Below are positions 53,787 through 62,247 of a stretch of DNA of 64,000 nt, in pieces. The stretch is from Terriglobus albidus. GTDB taxonomy: Bacteria > Acidobacteriota > Terriglobia > Terriglobales > Acidobacteriaceae. The position numbers were made by a program, and so were the translations under genes. Under the pieces are notes generated by a model. That model ran no database searches, was not told the origin of the DNA, and saw nothing but the letters and a program-made list of their open reading frames with translations. The DNA lies in assembly GCF_025685425.1 (NCBI RefSeq), contig NZ_JAGTAS010000048.1, forward strand, positions 62,001 to 126,000, read 5' to 3'. Numbering within the stretch: position 1 is the first letter of the stretch; every line of letters begins with the position of its first letter.

Positions 53787-54965
53787 TCAATGGGTGGCAG
53801 CCTGGCTCAGGGCTACCTCGCGTGCAAGCTGCCGAGCCTCATGGTCTGCCGTAAGCACCGCTTGAATGGACGCGGGATGGCCGGGCTTGGTTAGCTGGAG
53901 CACTGATTCTATTGTACGAGGAATCCCCAGGAAGGGAATACGTCCTTCAAGGAATGCCGCGACCGCTATCTCGTCGGCCGCATTCAGGGCAATGCAATGC
54001 GCCGGACCGGCCTCGGCAGCCTCATAGGCAAGCCGTAGACAGGGGAACCGGGCGAAGTCAGGTTGCTGGAAGTCCAATTGGCTCAATGACTTCATGTCGA
54101 AGGTCAGATCCGACGGAATGCGCTCCGGGTACGCCATGGCGTACAAGATCGGCAGCCGCATGTCGGTAACCGAAAGCTGTGCCAGGATGCTGCCGTCCAC
54201 GTACTCCACCAGCGAGTGGATGGTCGACTGGGGGTGAATCGTCACCTGGACCTTGCCGGGAGGGAGGTCGAAGAGCCGGCAGGCCTCGATGATCTCCAGT
54301 CCTTTGTTCAACATAGTCGCCGAATCGATGGTGATCCGCTGACCCATCACCCAGGTCGGGTGCTTCAAGGCCTGTGCCGGCGTGATCGATGCGAAAAAAT
54401 CAAGCGGTGTGTTCCGAAATGGGCCTCCCGAGGCTGTCAGCCAGATCTGCTTCACCTCAGCAGCGGTGCCGCCGCGCATGCACTGATGAATCGCATTGTG
54501 CTCGGAATCGATAGGCAGCAGAGCAACGTTGTTCCGCCGCGCCTCGGCGATGATCAGCTCGCCTGCAGCGACCAAAGCCTCTTTGTTGGCCAGGCCGATG
54601 TCCTTGCCCGCTTTGACCGCCTCATACGTGGCTTCCAGTCCGGAGACGCCGACGATGGCGGAGACCACAAAATCGACCTCAGGCAGCGTGGCCACTGCAA
54701 TGGTTCCCGCCGTGCCATGCAGCACATCGATACCGGTGACGCCTTCAGCCCGCAGCCGCGCGGCAAGCTGGTCAGCAAGCTCTTCATTCGCCATGGAGAC
54801 CAGTCGCGGTCTCCACTGCTTGCACTGTGCAACGGCTACGTCCAGGTTGCGTCCGGCAGCGAGCGAGACGGGCTGAAAACGATCTGGAAAGCTTTCGCAG
54901 ATAGAAAGAGTGCTGGCGCCGATGGATCCGGTAGAGCCGAGGATAGCGATCTTCTTTACGGACAT
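53787..54965 (-). CDS. dxr: 1-deoxy-D-xylulose 5-phosphate reductoisomerase
   Basis: Second enzyme of the MEP pathway. It converts DXP to 2-C-methyl-D-erythritol 4-phosphate with NADPH and a divalent metal. At 392 aa it is normal length. The NADPH-binding start is KKIAILGSTGSIGASTL. Metal ligands lie in LPIDSEHNAIHQC (Asp, Glu) and in NKGLEIIEA; the flexible lid region follows SGGPFRNTP. It supplies isoprenoid precursors for the IspA-like and UppS enzymes also in this window. Upstream of it on the same strand is a toxin-antitoxin pair, 66 bases away. Confidence 0.97.
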   Translation of the reverse strand: MSVKKIAILGSTGSIGASTLSICESFPDRFQPVSLAAGRNLDVAVAQCKQWRPRLVSMANEELADQLAARLRAEGVTGIDVLHGTAGTIAVATLPEVDFVVSAIVGVSGLEATYEAVKAGKDIGLANKEALVAAGELIIAEARRNNVALLPIDSEHNAIHQCMRGGTAAEVKQIWLTASGGPFRNTPLDFFASITPAQALKHPTWVMGQRITIDSATMLNKGLEIIEACRLFDLPPGKVQVTIHPQSTIHSLVEYVDGSILAQLSVTDMRLPILYAMAYPERIPSDLTFDMKSLSQLDFQQPDFARFPCLRLAYEAAEAGPAHCIALNAADEIAVAAFLEGRIPFLGIPRTIESVLQLTKPGHPASIQAVLTADHEARQLAREVALSQAATH

Positions 54966-55031
54966 TGCTTCTCAATTCTAGCGTTTAGCGCTTTTCAGAT
55001 CCTGATATTGCGCGATTCCGGTACCGATCCA

Positions 55032-55487
55032 TCAGAGCCGTTCAACATTGTGCGAGAGGCGGAATCCGGCTTTTTTCAATGCTTCGATTGAACTCGGGAG
55101 GTTCACGGCACCTTGCACGGCCGCGTTTAGCAAGACCGCAAGTGTTCCGGCTGCAGGAATACTCCGCGTTTCCGCCTCGTTTCGTCCTGCCCATTCGTCG
55201 ATCAGTAGAACATCCGCATGTAATTCGAGAGCAAGACTAATAGCTTCCCGTTCTCCGGCGCCCAATGCGTCGGGAAGGGTATCGTCTATTTGTTTTGGGG
55301 AGCGAATGCTAACCCACGAGGGCGGATTTGCAGCCCATCTTTGAACAGCCATTGGGGCTGCCGCATGTTGCATTTCAATCAAGACTGCTCTAGGAACGAT
55401 GAGCGAGCCATACATCGTAAGCAATAGATCCTGCTGCCCGAGAAGAATCAAATAGTTCAATGGGCTGGTGTCTGCGACGATGATCAT
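55032..55487 (-). CDS. DUF3368 (PIN-like) putative toxin
   Basis: Protein of 151 aa with a PIN-like fold. Conserved acidic residues that could bind Mg2+ are Asp6 in VADTSPLNYL, Glu79 in LGAGEREAISLAL, and Asp95 with Glu103 in VLLIDEWAGRNEAE. DUF3368 proteins are predicted ribonuclease toxins paired with UPF0175 antitoxins. Its ATG overlaps the upstream gene's stop by 4 bases (ATGA), as expected for a toxin-antitoxin pair. The pair lies between dxr and cdsA. Toxicity is inferred from family and context. Confidence 0.85.
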   Translation of the reverse strand: MIIVADTSPLNYLILLGQQDLLLTMYGSLIVPRAVLIEMQHAAAPMAVQRWAANPPSWVSIRSPKQIDDTLPDALGAGEREAISLALELHADVLLIDEWAGRNEAETRSIPAAGTLAVLLNAAVQGAVNLPSSIEALKKAGFRLSHNVERL

Positions 55488-55753
55488 TCTGCTTTAGCGG
55501 GCAACTGATCCAGAATGCTGAGGTCGTGGTCCAGATCAGCAACGGTATAGTCGAAGACTCCGTGTCTTTGCAGGAATCCATCCACCTGCAAGCAGGTTTC
55601 GAACCCAAGCACCTGACGGACCTGTTCCATCGTCAGCCGATGTTCCCGGTAAGCGCCGGCTACGGACTCTTCAAGGAGAAGACGGGAGCCATCGCTTCCA
55701 GACGGAATGATCTGGGAGACGAACTCATCCGGAATTTCAACCGTTACCTGCAT
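55484..55753 (-). CDS. UPF0175-family putative antitoxin
   Basis: Small protein of 89 aa. It starts VTVEIPDEFVSQIIPSG, the typical UPF0175 beginning. A helical segment follows (LLLEESVAGAYREHRLTMEQVRQVLGF) resembling a helix-turn-helix, so it probably binds DNA and represses its own operon. The C-terminal stretch (DLDHDLSILDQLPAKAE), acidic and flexible, may cap the toxin. It precedes and overlaps the DUF3368 toxin gene by 4 bases. The gap to cdsA is 53 bases. Confidence 0.85.
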   Translation of the reverse strand: MQVTVEIPDEFVSQIIPSGSDGSRLLLEESVAGAYREHRLTMEQVRQVLGFETCLQVDGFLQRHGVFDYTVADLDHDLSILDQLPAKAE

Positions 55754-55806
55754 GCATCATCAGGGTAGCAGTCCGGGAACCGGAATACCACGTCAAACCC
55801 CAGCAA

Positions 55807-56628
55807 CTAGAACGACTGCAGCAGCAGCGCATAATACAGCACCGGCGCTGCGAAGAGCAGTGCATCGATGCGGTCCAGAATGCCGCCGTGCCCAGGCAGA
55901 AGATTGCCGGAGTCCTTCACGCCTGCGCCGCGCTTGATGGCCGACTCCAACAGGTCGCCGATCTGTGCTGCCACATTGATCAGTGCCGCGAACAGCGGTA
56001 CCTGCAGCAGGTTGAGACCCACATCCAGAATCGACTGTCCACGCGCAGCAAGCCATTGTCCGAACCACGTGAGCAGCAGTCCCAGAAGAACGGATGCAAC
56101 CACGGAGGCGATCGAGCCCGACCATGTCTTGCCTGGTGAGATCGACGGCGCCAATTTCTTTCCGCCGATTGCGCGGCCGATATAGAGCGCAGCGATATCG
56201 CCCGACCACACGCACACGAAGAGGAAGATCAACAGTCCGGTCGACTGCGCGGCGAGCAGGTATAGCAGCGAGAGCGGCCAGGCAATGTACAGCAGGCCAA
56301 ACGCTCCGGCGGCAGCATCTTTCAAGACACGCGCGGTAGGCTCCGCAAACAGCGAGATCACGAAGAGCGAAAATGCCAGAAGTGTCAGCACCGGCAACTG
56401 CAGGTTGGGCGTGAAAAATGTCGCCGCGAAGAAGGTGAGGATCGCGACGCCCGTCCACCAGTAAGGGATCTTCGCTCCGGAGAGATTTACCAGGCTGGTG
56501 TATTCAAAGCCCGCAAGCAGAGCGACCAGCATGCCCGCCAACAGCAGAAGCCATGGATAACGATTGCCGAACCACAGCAAAGCCGCGACGGCGAGAATTA
56601 AAACTGTGGCGGTAAGAATCCGTTGCAT
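55807..56628 (-). CDS. cdsA: Phosphatidate cytidylyltransferase
   Basis: Integral membrane enzyme of 273 aa that makes CDP-diacylglycerol from CTP and phosphatidic acid, the precursor of phospholipids. Seven to eight helices. The signature is complete: ESAIKRGAGVKDSGNLLPGHGGILDRID (S-x-x-K-R ... K-D ... P-G-H-G-G ... D-R-x-D). An upstream conserved GKTWSG also matches. I start at the ATG at 56628 (MQRILTATVLIL); the open frame to 56733 runs through repeat A7. It follows uppS in gene order but is separated from it by about 300 bases of repeats. Confidence 0.93.
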   Translation of the reverse strand: MQRILTATVLILAVAALLWFGNRYPWLLLLAGMLVALLAGFEYTSLVNLSGAKIPYWWTGVAILTFFAATFFTPNLQLPVLTLLAFSLFVISLFAEPTARVLKDAAAGAFGLLYIAWPLSLLYLLAAQSTGLLIFLFVCVWSGDIAALYIGRAIGGKKLAPSISPGKTWSGSIASVVASVLLGLLLTWFGQWLAARGQSILDVGLNLLQVPLFAALINVAAQIGDLLESAIKRGAGVKDSGNLLPGHGGILDRIDALLFAAPVLYYALLLQSF

Positions 56629-56635
56629 GAGTGCT

Positions 56636-56748
56636 GGAGCATTTCCCTGTAGGTGTAATGTAGAGCTTCTGCATCCATAGGCGTTTTCCGAAATGAAAAC
56701 GCCGCTGCACGCCCCTTCCGGGATACCCAGCAACAGGGAAAATGCTCT
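56636..56748 (-). repeat. Family A element, copy A7
   Basis: Ends GGAGCATTTCCCTGT and ACAGGGAAAATGCTCT (56733-56748), with GCGTTTTC...GAAAACGC hairpin and the TTCCGGGATACCCAGC block inside. It starts 8 bases upstream of the cdsA start codon, so the cdsA leader is largely this element. Confidence 0.92.
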
Positions 56749-56797
56749 ACAGGGAAGGTACTAGGTGCGGGGCGTAGGGGGCAAGAACGACAGAAGG

Positions 56798-56928
56798 TTG
56801 AATAGTGGAATAGTTGAATCGTTGAATCGTAAAAGCCACCTCCATTGCAATGTTGGGCGGCCCAATTCGAATGGTAACGGGAGGTCCGTTATTCAACCAT
56901 TCAACTATTCAACAAGTCCACCATTCAA
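56798..56928. repeat. Family F inverted repeat, copy F2
   Basis: GTTGAATAGTGGAATAGTTGAATCGTTGAATCG at one side and TTATTCAACCATTCAACTATTCAAC plus a further CCATTCAACTA at the other, around a unique centre. Same motif as F1. It lies immediately after the uppS stop codon. Confidence 0.8.
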
Positions 56929-57783
56929 CTACTTCACAAGCGCTTCAGCCTCAGCCGCTGTGCCATGAAGCTCTTCTTCATCGGTGGTTGAATCACCCAG
57001 GCCGCCATAGCGGCGTTCGCGGCCCTGGTAGGCAGCGATAGCCTCCAGCAGATGCACTCCCCGGAAGTCAGGCCACAGACGTGGCGTCACGAAGATCTCC
57101 GAGTAGGCGATCTGCCACAGAAGGAAGTTTGAGATGCGCATCTCGCCCGAAGTGCGTACCAGAAGATCCGGATCGGGAATCTGGCCGGTGTACAGCCGAG
57201 GTCCGATCGTCTCTTCGTTGATGGCGTTGAGCAGCTCTTCGCCGGTCTTGCCCGCGGCAATGGCGTCGCGCAGAATGGCGCGGCAGCTATCCACAATCTC
57301 CGAACGCGAGCCGTAGTTCAGCGCCAGCGTTAGTGTGGTGCCAGTGTTCTTCGCCGTCTGCTCCTGCGCCCATTGCATGCTCTCCTGGACCTCGGCAGGA
57401 AGCTCGGTCAGGCGGCCGATATAGTTCATGCGGACGTTATTGTCGTTCATCCGCTTCACGTTCGAGACCAGATAGCTCTTCAGCAGCTTCATCAGGAAGT
57501 TCACTTCCGATTTCGGCCGGCGGAGATTGTTCTCGATGGAGAAGGCATAGAGCGTCAACCAGGGCAGGTTGATGCGCGTCGCCGTTTCGACGACAAACTG
57601 CACGGACTCGGCGCCTTGCTTGTGGCCGAAGAATCGCTTTAACAGCCGTTTACCGGCCCAGCGTCCATTGCCGTCCATGATGATCGCAACGTGCTCAGGA
57701 ATACGGGCGGGGTCCAGCGTGCGGTAGATTGCCATCTCTTCGGGAGAGAGCTCATGCACACGGCTGGGCTGTGAAAGGGGCAA
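56929..57783 (-). CDS. uppS: Isoprenyl transferase (undecaprenyl diphosphate synthase)
   Basis: Cis-prenyl transferase of 284 aa making undecaprenyl diphosphate, the lipid carrier for peptidoglycan and other envelope sugars. The catalytic Asp37 is in HVAIIMDGNGRWAGKR. Further motifs include LYAFSIENNLRRPKSEV (a variant of the common FSxENWxRP), LALNYGSRSEIV and PDPDLLVRTSGEMRISNFLLWQIAYSE. The length is slightly above the 250-aa norm because of N- and C-terminal tails. It is the first gene of the uppS-cdsA-dxr-rseP series but is separated from cdsA by repeats. Confidence 0.96.
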   Translation of the reverse strand: MPLSQPSRVHELSPEEMAIYRTLDPARIPEHVAIIMDGNGRWAGKRLLKRFFGHKQGAESVQFVVETATRINLPWLTLYAFSIENNLRRPKSEVNFLMKLLKSYLVSNVKRMNDNNVRMNYIGRLTELPAEVQESMQWAQEQTAKNTGTTLTLALNYGSRSEIVDSCRAILRDAIAAGKTGEELLNAINEETIGPRLYTGQIPDPDLLVRTSGEMRISNFLLWQIAYSEIFVTPRLWPDFRGVHLLEAIAAYQGRERRYGGLGDSTTDEEELHGTAAEAEALVK

Positions 57784-57846
57784 AACAGGTCACCTCGTCA
57801 TCTTCGACCGTAGCACGCCGGGCGGCTCGGGGCAATTGACGTTGTG

Positions 57847-58764
57847 TTACAGCGTGATCAGCACGGCTGCGGCCACTGCAATCGCAAAGCCCAGATTTTG
57901 GCGTGCCGTGGTGCGTTCTTTCAGGATACGGCTGGCCAGAATAATGGTGGATGCGGGGTAGAGCGATCCCAGCACGGCCGCCACATCCAGCCGTCCGGCC
58001 TGCGTGGCGGCGATATAGAACAGGTTGCCGGAGGTATCGACGACGCACCCGGCCAGAACCCAGTAAACCGACTTTCGGGGGAGCCAACCCCCGGTCGAAG
58101 ACATCCCCCGGCGGCGTCCGGCTGCGCTGACCAGGGCAAGGGTGATGGCGCAGGTTGCCAGCGAGCCCACGCGGGTGGTGGCCATCGGCAGCAGCACCCC
58201 TTTGGTCCCCTCTCCGGCCCATTTGATTGCTGTAAAAAAGATGCCGAAGCCCAGACCTGCGGCCAGCGCCAGCCAGGTCGACCGTTTGGCATGAGCATGG
58301 GCCGCCTCAGCCAGCTCGTGCTCGCCTTCCGCCCCGGCGATGAACCAGATCGCCACCGCCGCCAGCAGAAAGCCCAGATACCGGCGCCACCCTGAAGATC
58401 CCTCGGTAAAGGCCGAGATCACCGCCGGCAGCGCCGCGGCCAACAGGCCGCTGATGGCCGCGGCCGCGCCCATCGCTCCGCCCGACAGCGAGACGTAGAA
58501 GATCGCCAGCGCCAGTCCGTTGGCAACGCCCGCGACAAGGCCCCACAGGATGGCCGCCCTGCCCGGAATGGGGTCTCCCAGCGACCAGGCAATCAGGCAG
58601 ACAACCGTCATCGAGATGGTGTGCGACAGCAACACCACCCGCAAGGCTGCCGGGACTGTCCCGCCGGAGTGCTTTGAGGCCAGGCCGCCGCAGAAGTCTC
58701 CGCCGCCCCAGAAGATGGCGGCCAGCAGACCGAAGATGGCATTCGATTGGAGGAGAGCTTGCAT
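57847..58764 (-). CDS. EamA/DMT-family transporter
   Basis: Drug/metabolite-transporter superfamily protein of 305 aa with ten helices in two homologous halves. The first half starts AIFGLLAAIFWGGGDFCGGLASK and the second WLALAAGLGFGIFFTAIKWAGEGT. The end, AAVLGSLYPASTIILASRILKERTTARQNLGFAIAVAAAVLI, is the typical EamA C-terminal motif. The cargo is unknown. It lies 63 bases upstream of uppS on the same strand and could be co-transcribed with it. Confidence 0.87.
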   Translation of the reverse strand: MQALLQSNAIFGLLAAIFWGGGDFCGGLASKHSGGTVPAALRVVLLSHTISMTVVCLIAWSLGDPIPGRAAILWGLVAGVANGLALAIFYVSLSGGAMGAAAAISGLLAAALPAVISAFTEGSSGWRRYLGFLLAAVAIWFIAGAEGEHELAEAAHAHAKRSTWLALAAGLGFGIFFTAIKWAGEGTKGVLLPMATTRVGSLATCAITLALVSAAGRRRGMSSTGGWLPRKSVYWVLAGCVVDTSGNLFYIAATQAGRLDVAAVLGSLYPASTIILASRILKERTTARQNLGFAIAVAAAVLITL

Positions 58765-58829
58765 TGGGTCGTCTGTGATACAGATGCGACGGCAGGGCCT
58801 TCGGGTGCGTAAGTTGCTGCAAACAAAAA

Positions 58830-58871
58830 GGCTCAGTTCCCGTGGCCGGTTGTGTGGCCAGGAACTGAGCC
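58830..58871 (-). terminator. Terminator of the VWA-like gene at 58882
   Basis: GGCTCAGTTCC (58830-58840) pairs with GGAACTGAGCC (58861-58871), extended by TGGCC/GGCCA inside. On the minus strand it is followed by TTTTTG. It starts 10 bases after the stop codon. Confidence 0.85.
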
Positions 58872-58881
58872 CTTTGATGAT

Positions 58882-60159
58882 TTATCGGACGCGGGTAGGG
58901 GTGTTCTCCCGGGCATCGCGAAGGCTTGGGATGAAACCCTCCTTCGCTGTGACGGTCAGGTTCGGACGCATCACACGCACATCGATGGAGCGATACTTTC
59001 CGTCGATAAAGTTCTTTGTGTAATAGCCAACCGTGTACTGGGCGCGCATCGTGCGACCGATTTCGGCAAAGCTGTCTTCGATCGCCCGCTGCCGCCATTC
59101 GGAGTACAGCGTGCCGCCGGTGGCGTTGACGTACTTCGGCAGGATGTTGTCCTGCATCATCATCGGCAGGTGGAACTTCTCTACCCAGCCCAGGCCCCAT
59201 GCGGCAGAGTCGCCCACCAGCGTGCCCCAGACCGAGATCTGGTTGGTCTGCAGATAGCGGCGAACCTCGGTGAACTTGGCATGCGAGCCATATTCCTTAC
59301 CGTCAGAGATGACGTAGATCACGCGGCGACGATCCTTCGGACGCGTTGCCAGCTCCTCGGCCGCGGCAAAGATCGCATCGTTCAGGGTGTGCTGTTCCTT
59401 TGGAATGGTCAGGGTCATACCCTGTTGGTTGCGGCGAGGCGAGGTGTTGGCGTCGAACTGGCGGCCGTTGATCGTGGTCGTCTGTGCCAGCGGGCCAGTG
59501 TTGTCGTAGAGGTCCACTTCGCGGCCCTTCGATTTCGACCGTTCCAGAATTGCCGGCAGACGGGCCGACTGGGAGCCGGTAAAGTCCGTCTGCTTTTTGG
59601 TGCCGTTGTTGTACGTAAAGACCGCTACCTCGTCCTGTGGCGTAAAGGCGCCGGGCAGGGCTCCGAGCGATGAGTTCACCTTCTCCATGACGTTGAAGGG
59701 CAGGCTCTGGTCAATGACCAGGGCGATCGAGAGTGGGAAAGGATCAACGGTAAAGAGCTTGATCTCCTGGCGGATGTTGTTCTCGTACACTCGTACATCT
59801 CGCCAAGTCAGGCCGTAGACCAGATTGCCCTTATTGTCCTTGACGGTGAAAGGCACCTGCACGAAGTTGACGTTCGTGCGCAGAATATACGCCGGAGCCT
59901 CACCCGGCGCTGGAAGGTCCGGCGGTGGGCCTGGATTGTCGTCCGGCGCAGGGGGCTTTGCCGCCTGCGGGACCTGGTTCTCATTTGCCGGTTTGGGGGC
60001 GTCGGGTACCGTGCCTTTGCCGGGCGCAATGCCCGAAAAGACCGGCGAGGGCGCGGCCGAAGGAGCGTCCGGGATGGCCTGCTGCTGTGCGGATTGCGTC
60101 GCCGACTGTTGCCCCGCCAGGGCAACTGCCATGACGCCTGCCATAAGTCCCAGTTTCAC
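58882..60159 (-). CDS. Secreted VWA-like protein with degenerate MIDAS
   Basis: Exported 425-aa protein of the acidobacterial VWA-related type. A short signal segment is followed by a Pro/Ala-rich stretch (about 25-88). A beta-domain (about 91-140, VNFVQVPFTVKDNKGNLVYGLTWRDVRVYENN) precedes a von Willebrand A fold (about 143-400). The metal-site motif should be DxSxS; here it is Asp150-Gln-Ser152-Leu-Pro154, so the last serine is missing and metal-dependent binding may be lost. RRVIYVISDGKEYGS is the VWA strand with Asp. It is divergent from a second VWA gene whose motif is intact; the two share the N-terminal beta-domain. Confidence 0.85.
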   Translation of the reverse strand: MKLGLMAGVMAVALAGQQSATQSAQQQAIPDAPSAAPSPVFSGIAPGKGTVPDAPKPANENQVPQAAKPPAPDDNPGPPPDLPAPGEAPAYILRTNVNFVQVPFTVKDNKGNLVYGLTWRDVRVYENNIRQEIKLFTVDPFPLSIALVIDQSLPFNVMEKVNSSLGALPGAFTPQDEVAVFTYNNGTKKQTDFTGSQSARLPAILERSKSKGREVDLYDNTGPLAQTTTINGRQFDANTSPRRNQQGMTLTIPKEQHTLNDAIFAAAEELATRPKDRRRVIYVISDGKEYGSHAKFTEVRRYLQTNQISVWGTLVGDSAAWGLGWVEKFHLPMMMQDNILPKYVNATGGTLYSEWRQRAIEDSFAEIGRTMRAQYTVGYYTKNFIDGKYRSIDVRVMRPNLTVTAKEGFIPSLRDARENTPTRVR

Positions 60160-60183
60160 TAGATCTTGCCTCGCTTTCTTACC

Positions 60184-60229
60184 TATAGAAGACTACCAGC
60201 GCGGTGATTCGGAGTCACCGCCTTCTATA
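60184..60229 (+). promoter_or_regulatory. Two-part inverted repeat between divergent VWA genes
   Basis: TATAGAAG (60184-60191) pairs with CTTCTATA (60222-60229), and GCGGTGA (60201-60207) with TCACCGC (60215-60221). Nine unpaired bases bulge on the left side and TTCGGAG forms the loop. TTTTT follows one base after on the plus strand. It could be an operator, or a hairpin shielding one gene from the other's transcription. Confidence 0.5.
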
Positions 60230-60323
60230 GTTTTTGACGCTGGAGTATGGTTGGGGTTGCTGGAAGGTGCCATCAAACTCCTGACGTGCACCAATGGCCG
60301 CAAACGGCGTCTAAAAGGATGAT

Positions 60324-61376
60324 ATGCAGCGAATGACGTGGTGTGTTGCAGCAGTGTTAACCCTGGCGTGCGTCTCGGTGCTTGCCCAGGAGGCTCCGTC
60401 CCCCGGCGGCGCTCCGCCTATGAGCTCCGCCCCCAGCGCCGCCCAGGAGGCCACTGACGCCCAACCCACCCTTCGGGTGAACGTCAATCTGGTCAACACC
60501 TACTTCTCCGTCCGCGACAAGAACGGATTCGTCACAGATCTGACCAAAGATTCCTGCTCCGTTCGCGAAGACGGCAATCCGCAGACCATCAAGAACTTCA
60601 CGACGGAAAAGAGCCTTCCGCTGACGATCGGTATCCTGCTGGATACCTCGGGCAGCATGGAGCGCATGCTCCCCATGGAGCAGGATGCGGGTTCCGAGTT
60701 CCTGAAAGACGTTCTCACGCCGAAGGACGAGGCCTTCCTCATCACCTTCGATGTGAATGTCGACCTGCTGGCGGACTACACCAACAATCAACGTGAGCTT
60801 GACCGCCAGATTCGCAAGGCCCAGATCAACACCTCATCTTCCTCCGGCGGTATTCCCGGCATCGGCGGCGGACCGGTACCGACCAGCAACCCGCGCGGAA
60901 CGCTGCTCTATGACGCGGTCTACCTGGCAGCCCACGATAAGCTTCGTCCCGAGGCCGGCCGTAAGGTGATCGTCATGCTGACCGACGGCGTCGACCAGGG
61001 CAGCCAGGAGACGCTGAAGTCCTCCATCGAGACAGCGCAGAAGGCTAACGCCATCGTCTACGTCATTCTGGTGGAAGACCGTAGCTTTTACTCCAACGGC
61101 GGCATCACCTTCGGCGGTGGCGGTGGTGGCTACATGAAGAAGCTGGCCGAAGAGACCGGCGGACGCATGATCGATGTCGGCTCCAACGGGAAAAAGCTGA
61201 AGGATGCGTTTACTCAGATCAGCGATGAACTTCGCACACAGTACCTTATGAGCTATACGCCAACGAACTTGAAGCTGGACGGCACCTTCCGTAAACAGGA
61301 GATCGACTGCGGCAAAGGGTTGAAGGTCCAGGCACGCCGTGGATACTACGCGATCGACGAAGCGGCGAAGGACTAG
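60324..61376 (+). CDS. Secreted VWA domain protein with intact MIDAS
   Basis: Exported 350-aa protein. After the signal peptide (about 1-21) and a Pro/Ala/Ser-rich spacer comes VNLVNTYFSVRDKNGFVTDLTKDSCSVREDGNPQ, the same beta-domain as in the divergent gene. The VWA domain (about 100-335) has DTSGS at 107-111 as metal-binding site, RGTLLYDAVYLA with the third-site Thr, and VIVMLTDGVDQGS. A Gly-rich loop (GGITFGGGGGGYM) is unusual. The protein ends with TPTNLKLDGTFRKQEIDC and RRGYYA, a common ending in this acidobacterial family. It probably binds protein partners outside the inner membrane. Confidence 0.88.
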   Translation: MQRMTWCVAAVLTLACVSVLAQEAPSPGGAPPMSSAPSAAQEATDAQPTLRVNVNLVNTYFSVRDKNGFVTDLTKDSCSVREDGNPQTIKNFTTEKSLPLTIGILLDTSGSMERMLPMEQDAGSEFLKDVLTPKDEAFLITFDVNVDLLADYTNNQRELDRQIRKAQINTSSSSGGIPGIGGGPVPTSNPRGTLLYDAVYLAAHDKLRPEAGRKVIVMLTDGVDQGSQETLKSSIETAQKANAIVYVILVEDRSFYSNGGITFGGGGGGYMKKLAEETGGRMIDVGSNGKKLKDAFTQISDELRTQYLMSYTPTNLKLDGTFRKQEIDCGKGLKVQARRGYYAIDEAAKD

Positions 61377-61388
61377 AAAGGGTGCTAT

Positions 61389-61557
61389 CCAATTCGAGCG
61401 AAGCTCGAATTGGTGGGAGCCGAGGGCTTTCAGCCCTCGGTCTAGCACGTCTAGAGAAATGGGCTTTTAGCCTTGGGTTTTGGATAGAAAACCCAGGGCT
61501 AAAGCCCATTCCTTCAAAGGTCAAAATCAGCGGGCTGAAGCCCACTGCTCCCACCCA
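61389..61557 (+). repeat. Family B composite repeat, copy B5
   Basis: CCAATTCGAGC-GAA-GCTCGAATTGG hairpin, GTGGGAGCCGAGGGC...GCCCTCGG, GGGCTTTTAGCC, AACCCAGGGCTAAAGCCC, AGCGGGCTGAAGCCCACT and GCTCCCACC. It lies between convergent genes. Confidence 0.85.
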
Positions 61558-61586
61558 TATGTGAGGCAGGCAATGAACTTTCGGTA

Positions 61587-61631
61587 CCCATACCGTACGT
61601 CTTCAACTTTCAACTTTAACTTTCAACTGTT
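61587..61631 (+). repeat. Family G repeat, copy G3
   Basis: CCATACCGTACGTCTTCAACTTTCAACTTTAACTTTCAAC. It nearly repeats G4 and G2 word for word. Confidence 0.75.
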
Positions 61632-61643
61632 TGCCTACTCTGC

Positions 61644-62198
61644 CTACTCCGGAAATAGAGAGGCCTGCTCGGCCGGGGGGCCATCGAACCTGGTCGCACG
61701 TTCCAGCCTCAACAGCGCTTCCTTGCGATGCTTTCCACCGCCGTAGCCGGTCAGCGATCCGTCAGCGCCAATTACGCGATGGCAGGGGATCACCACGGCG
61801 AGACGGTTCTGTCCATTGGCCGCACCGACTGCGCGCGATGCGCCCATGGTTGTACCGGCGGCGATGGCAAGTTCGCCATAGCTCGCGGTTGTACCGTAGG
61901 GAATTTGTCGCAGGGCATTCCACACACGAAGCTGAAAGCTTGTGCCCGGAGTGATGAGGGGTACGGTGAACTCCTGCAGGGTACAGGCGAAGTACTCCGC
62001 GATCTCCCGCTCAATGGCATCGTGATGCGATGTTCGTCCGGGCAGAATGGTGTAGCCGTAGCGCTTCTGCAGCTCGTGTTCTTCAGTGGGTAGAGCGGGC
62101 CGGTCGTAGAACTCCAGCAGCACCAGGCCGTTGTCTTCGGCCATGGCGATCATCAGTCCGAGCGGAGTCTGAAAGATGCTGGAGTAGAGCTTCTTCAT
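61644..62198 (-). CDS. ogt: Methylated-DNA--protein-cysteine methyltransferase
   Basis: Suicide repair protein of 184 aa that takes methyl groups from O6-methylguanine. The methyl acceptor is Cys139 in VIPCHRVIGADGSLTGYGGG. The helix-turn-helix region is RVWNALRQIPYGTTASYGELA, and ASRAVGAANGQNRLAVV follows, with Arg and Asn typical of the family. There is an N-terminal ribonuclease-like domain (1-80). It ends next to repeats; hisA lies upstream on the same strand 49 bases away. No Ada-type regulatory domain is present. Confidence 0.94.
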   Translation of the reverse strand: MKKLYSSIFQTPLGLMIAMAEDNGLVLLEFYDRPALPTEEHELQKRYGYTILPGRTSHHDAIEREIAEYFACTLQEFTVPLITPGTSFQLRVWNALRQIPYGTTASYGELAIAAGTTMGASRAVGAANGQNRLAVVIPCHRVIGADGSLTGYGGGKHRKEALLRLERATRFDGPPAEQASLFPE

Positions 62199-62247
62199 GA
62201 CACAACCGTGTTTTGATCATAGATCGTCTGCCGGCCCACCGCGAGCG

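Noticed and set aside
56629-56733. N-terminal extension of CdsA
   Set aside because: The frame runs through repeat A7; the family N-terminus MQRILTATVLIL begins at 56628.
60160-60323. Riboswitch upstream of the VWA genes
   Set aside because: The inverted repeat does not match a riboswitch fold I know; a simple operator or hairpin is more likely.
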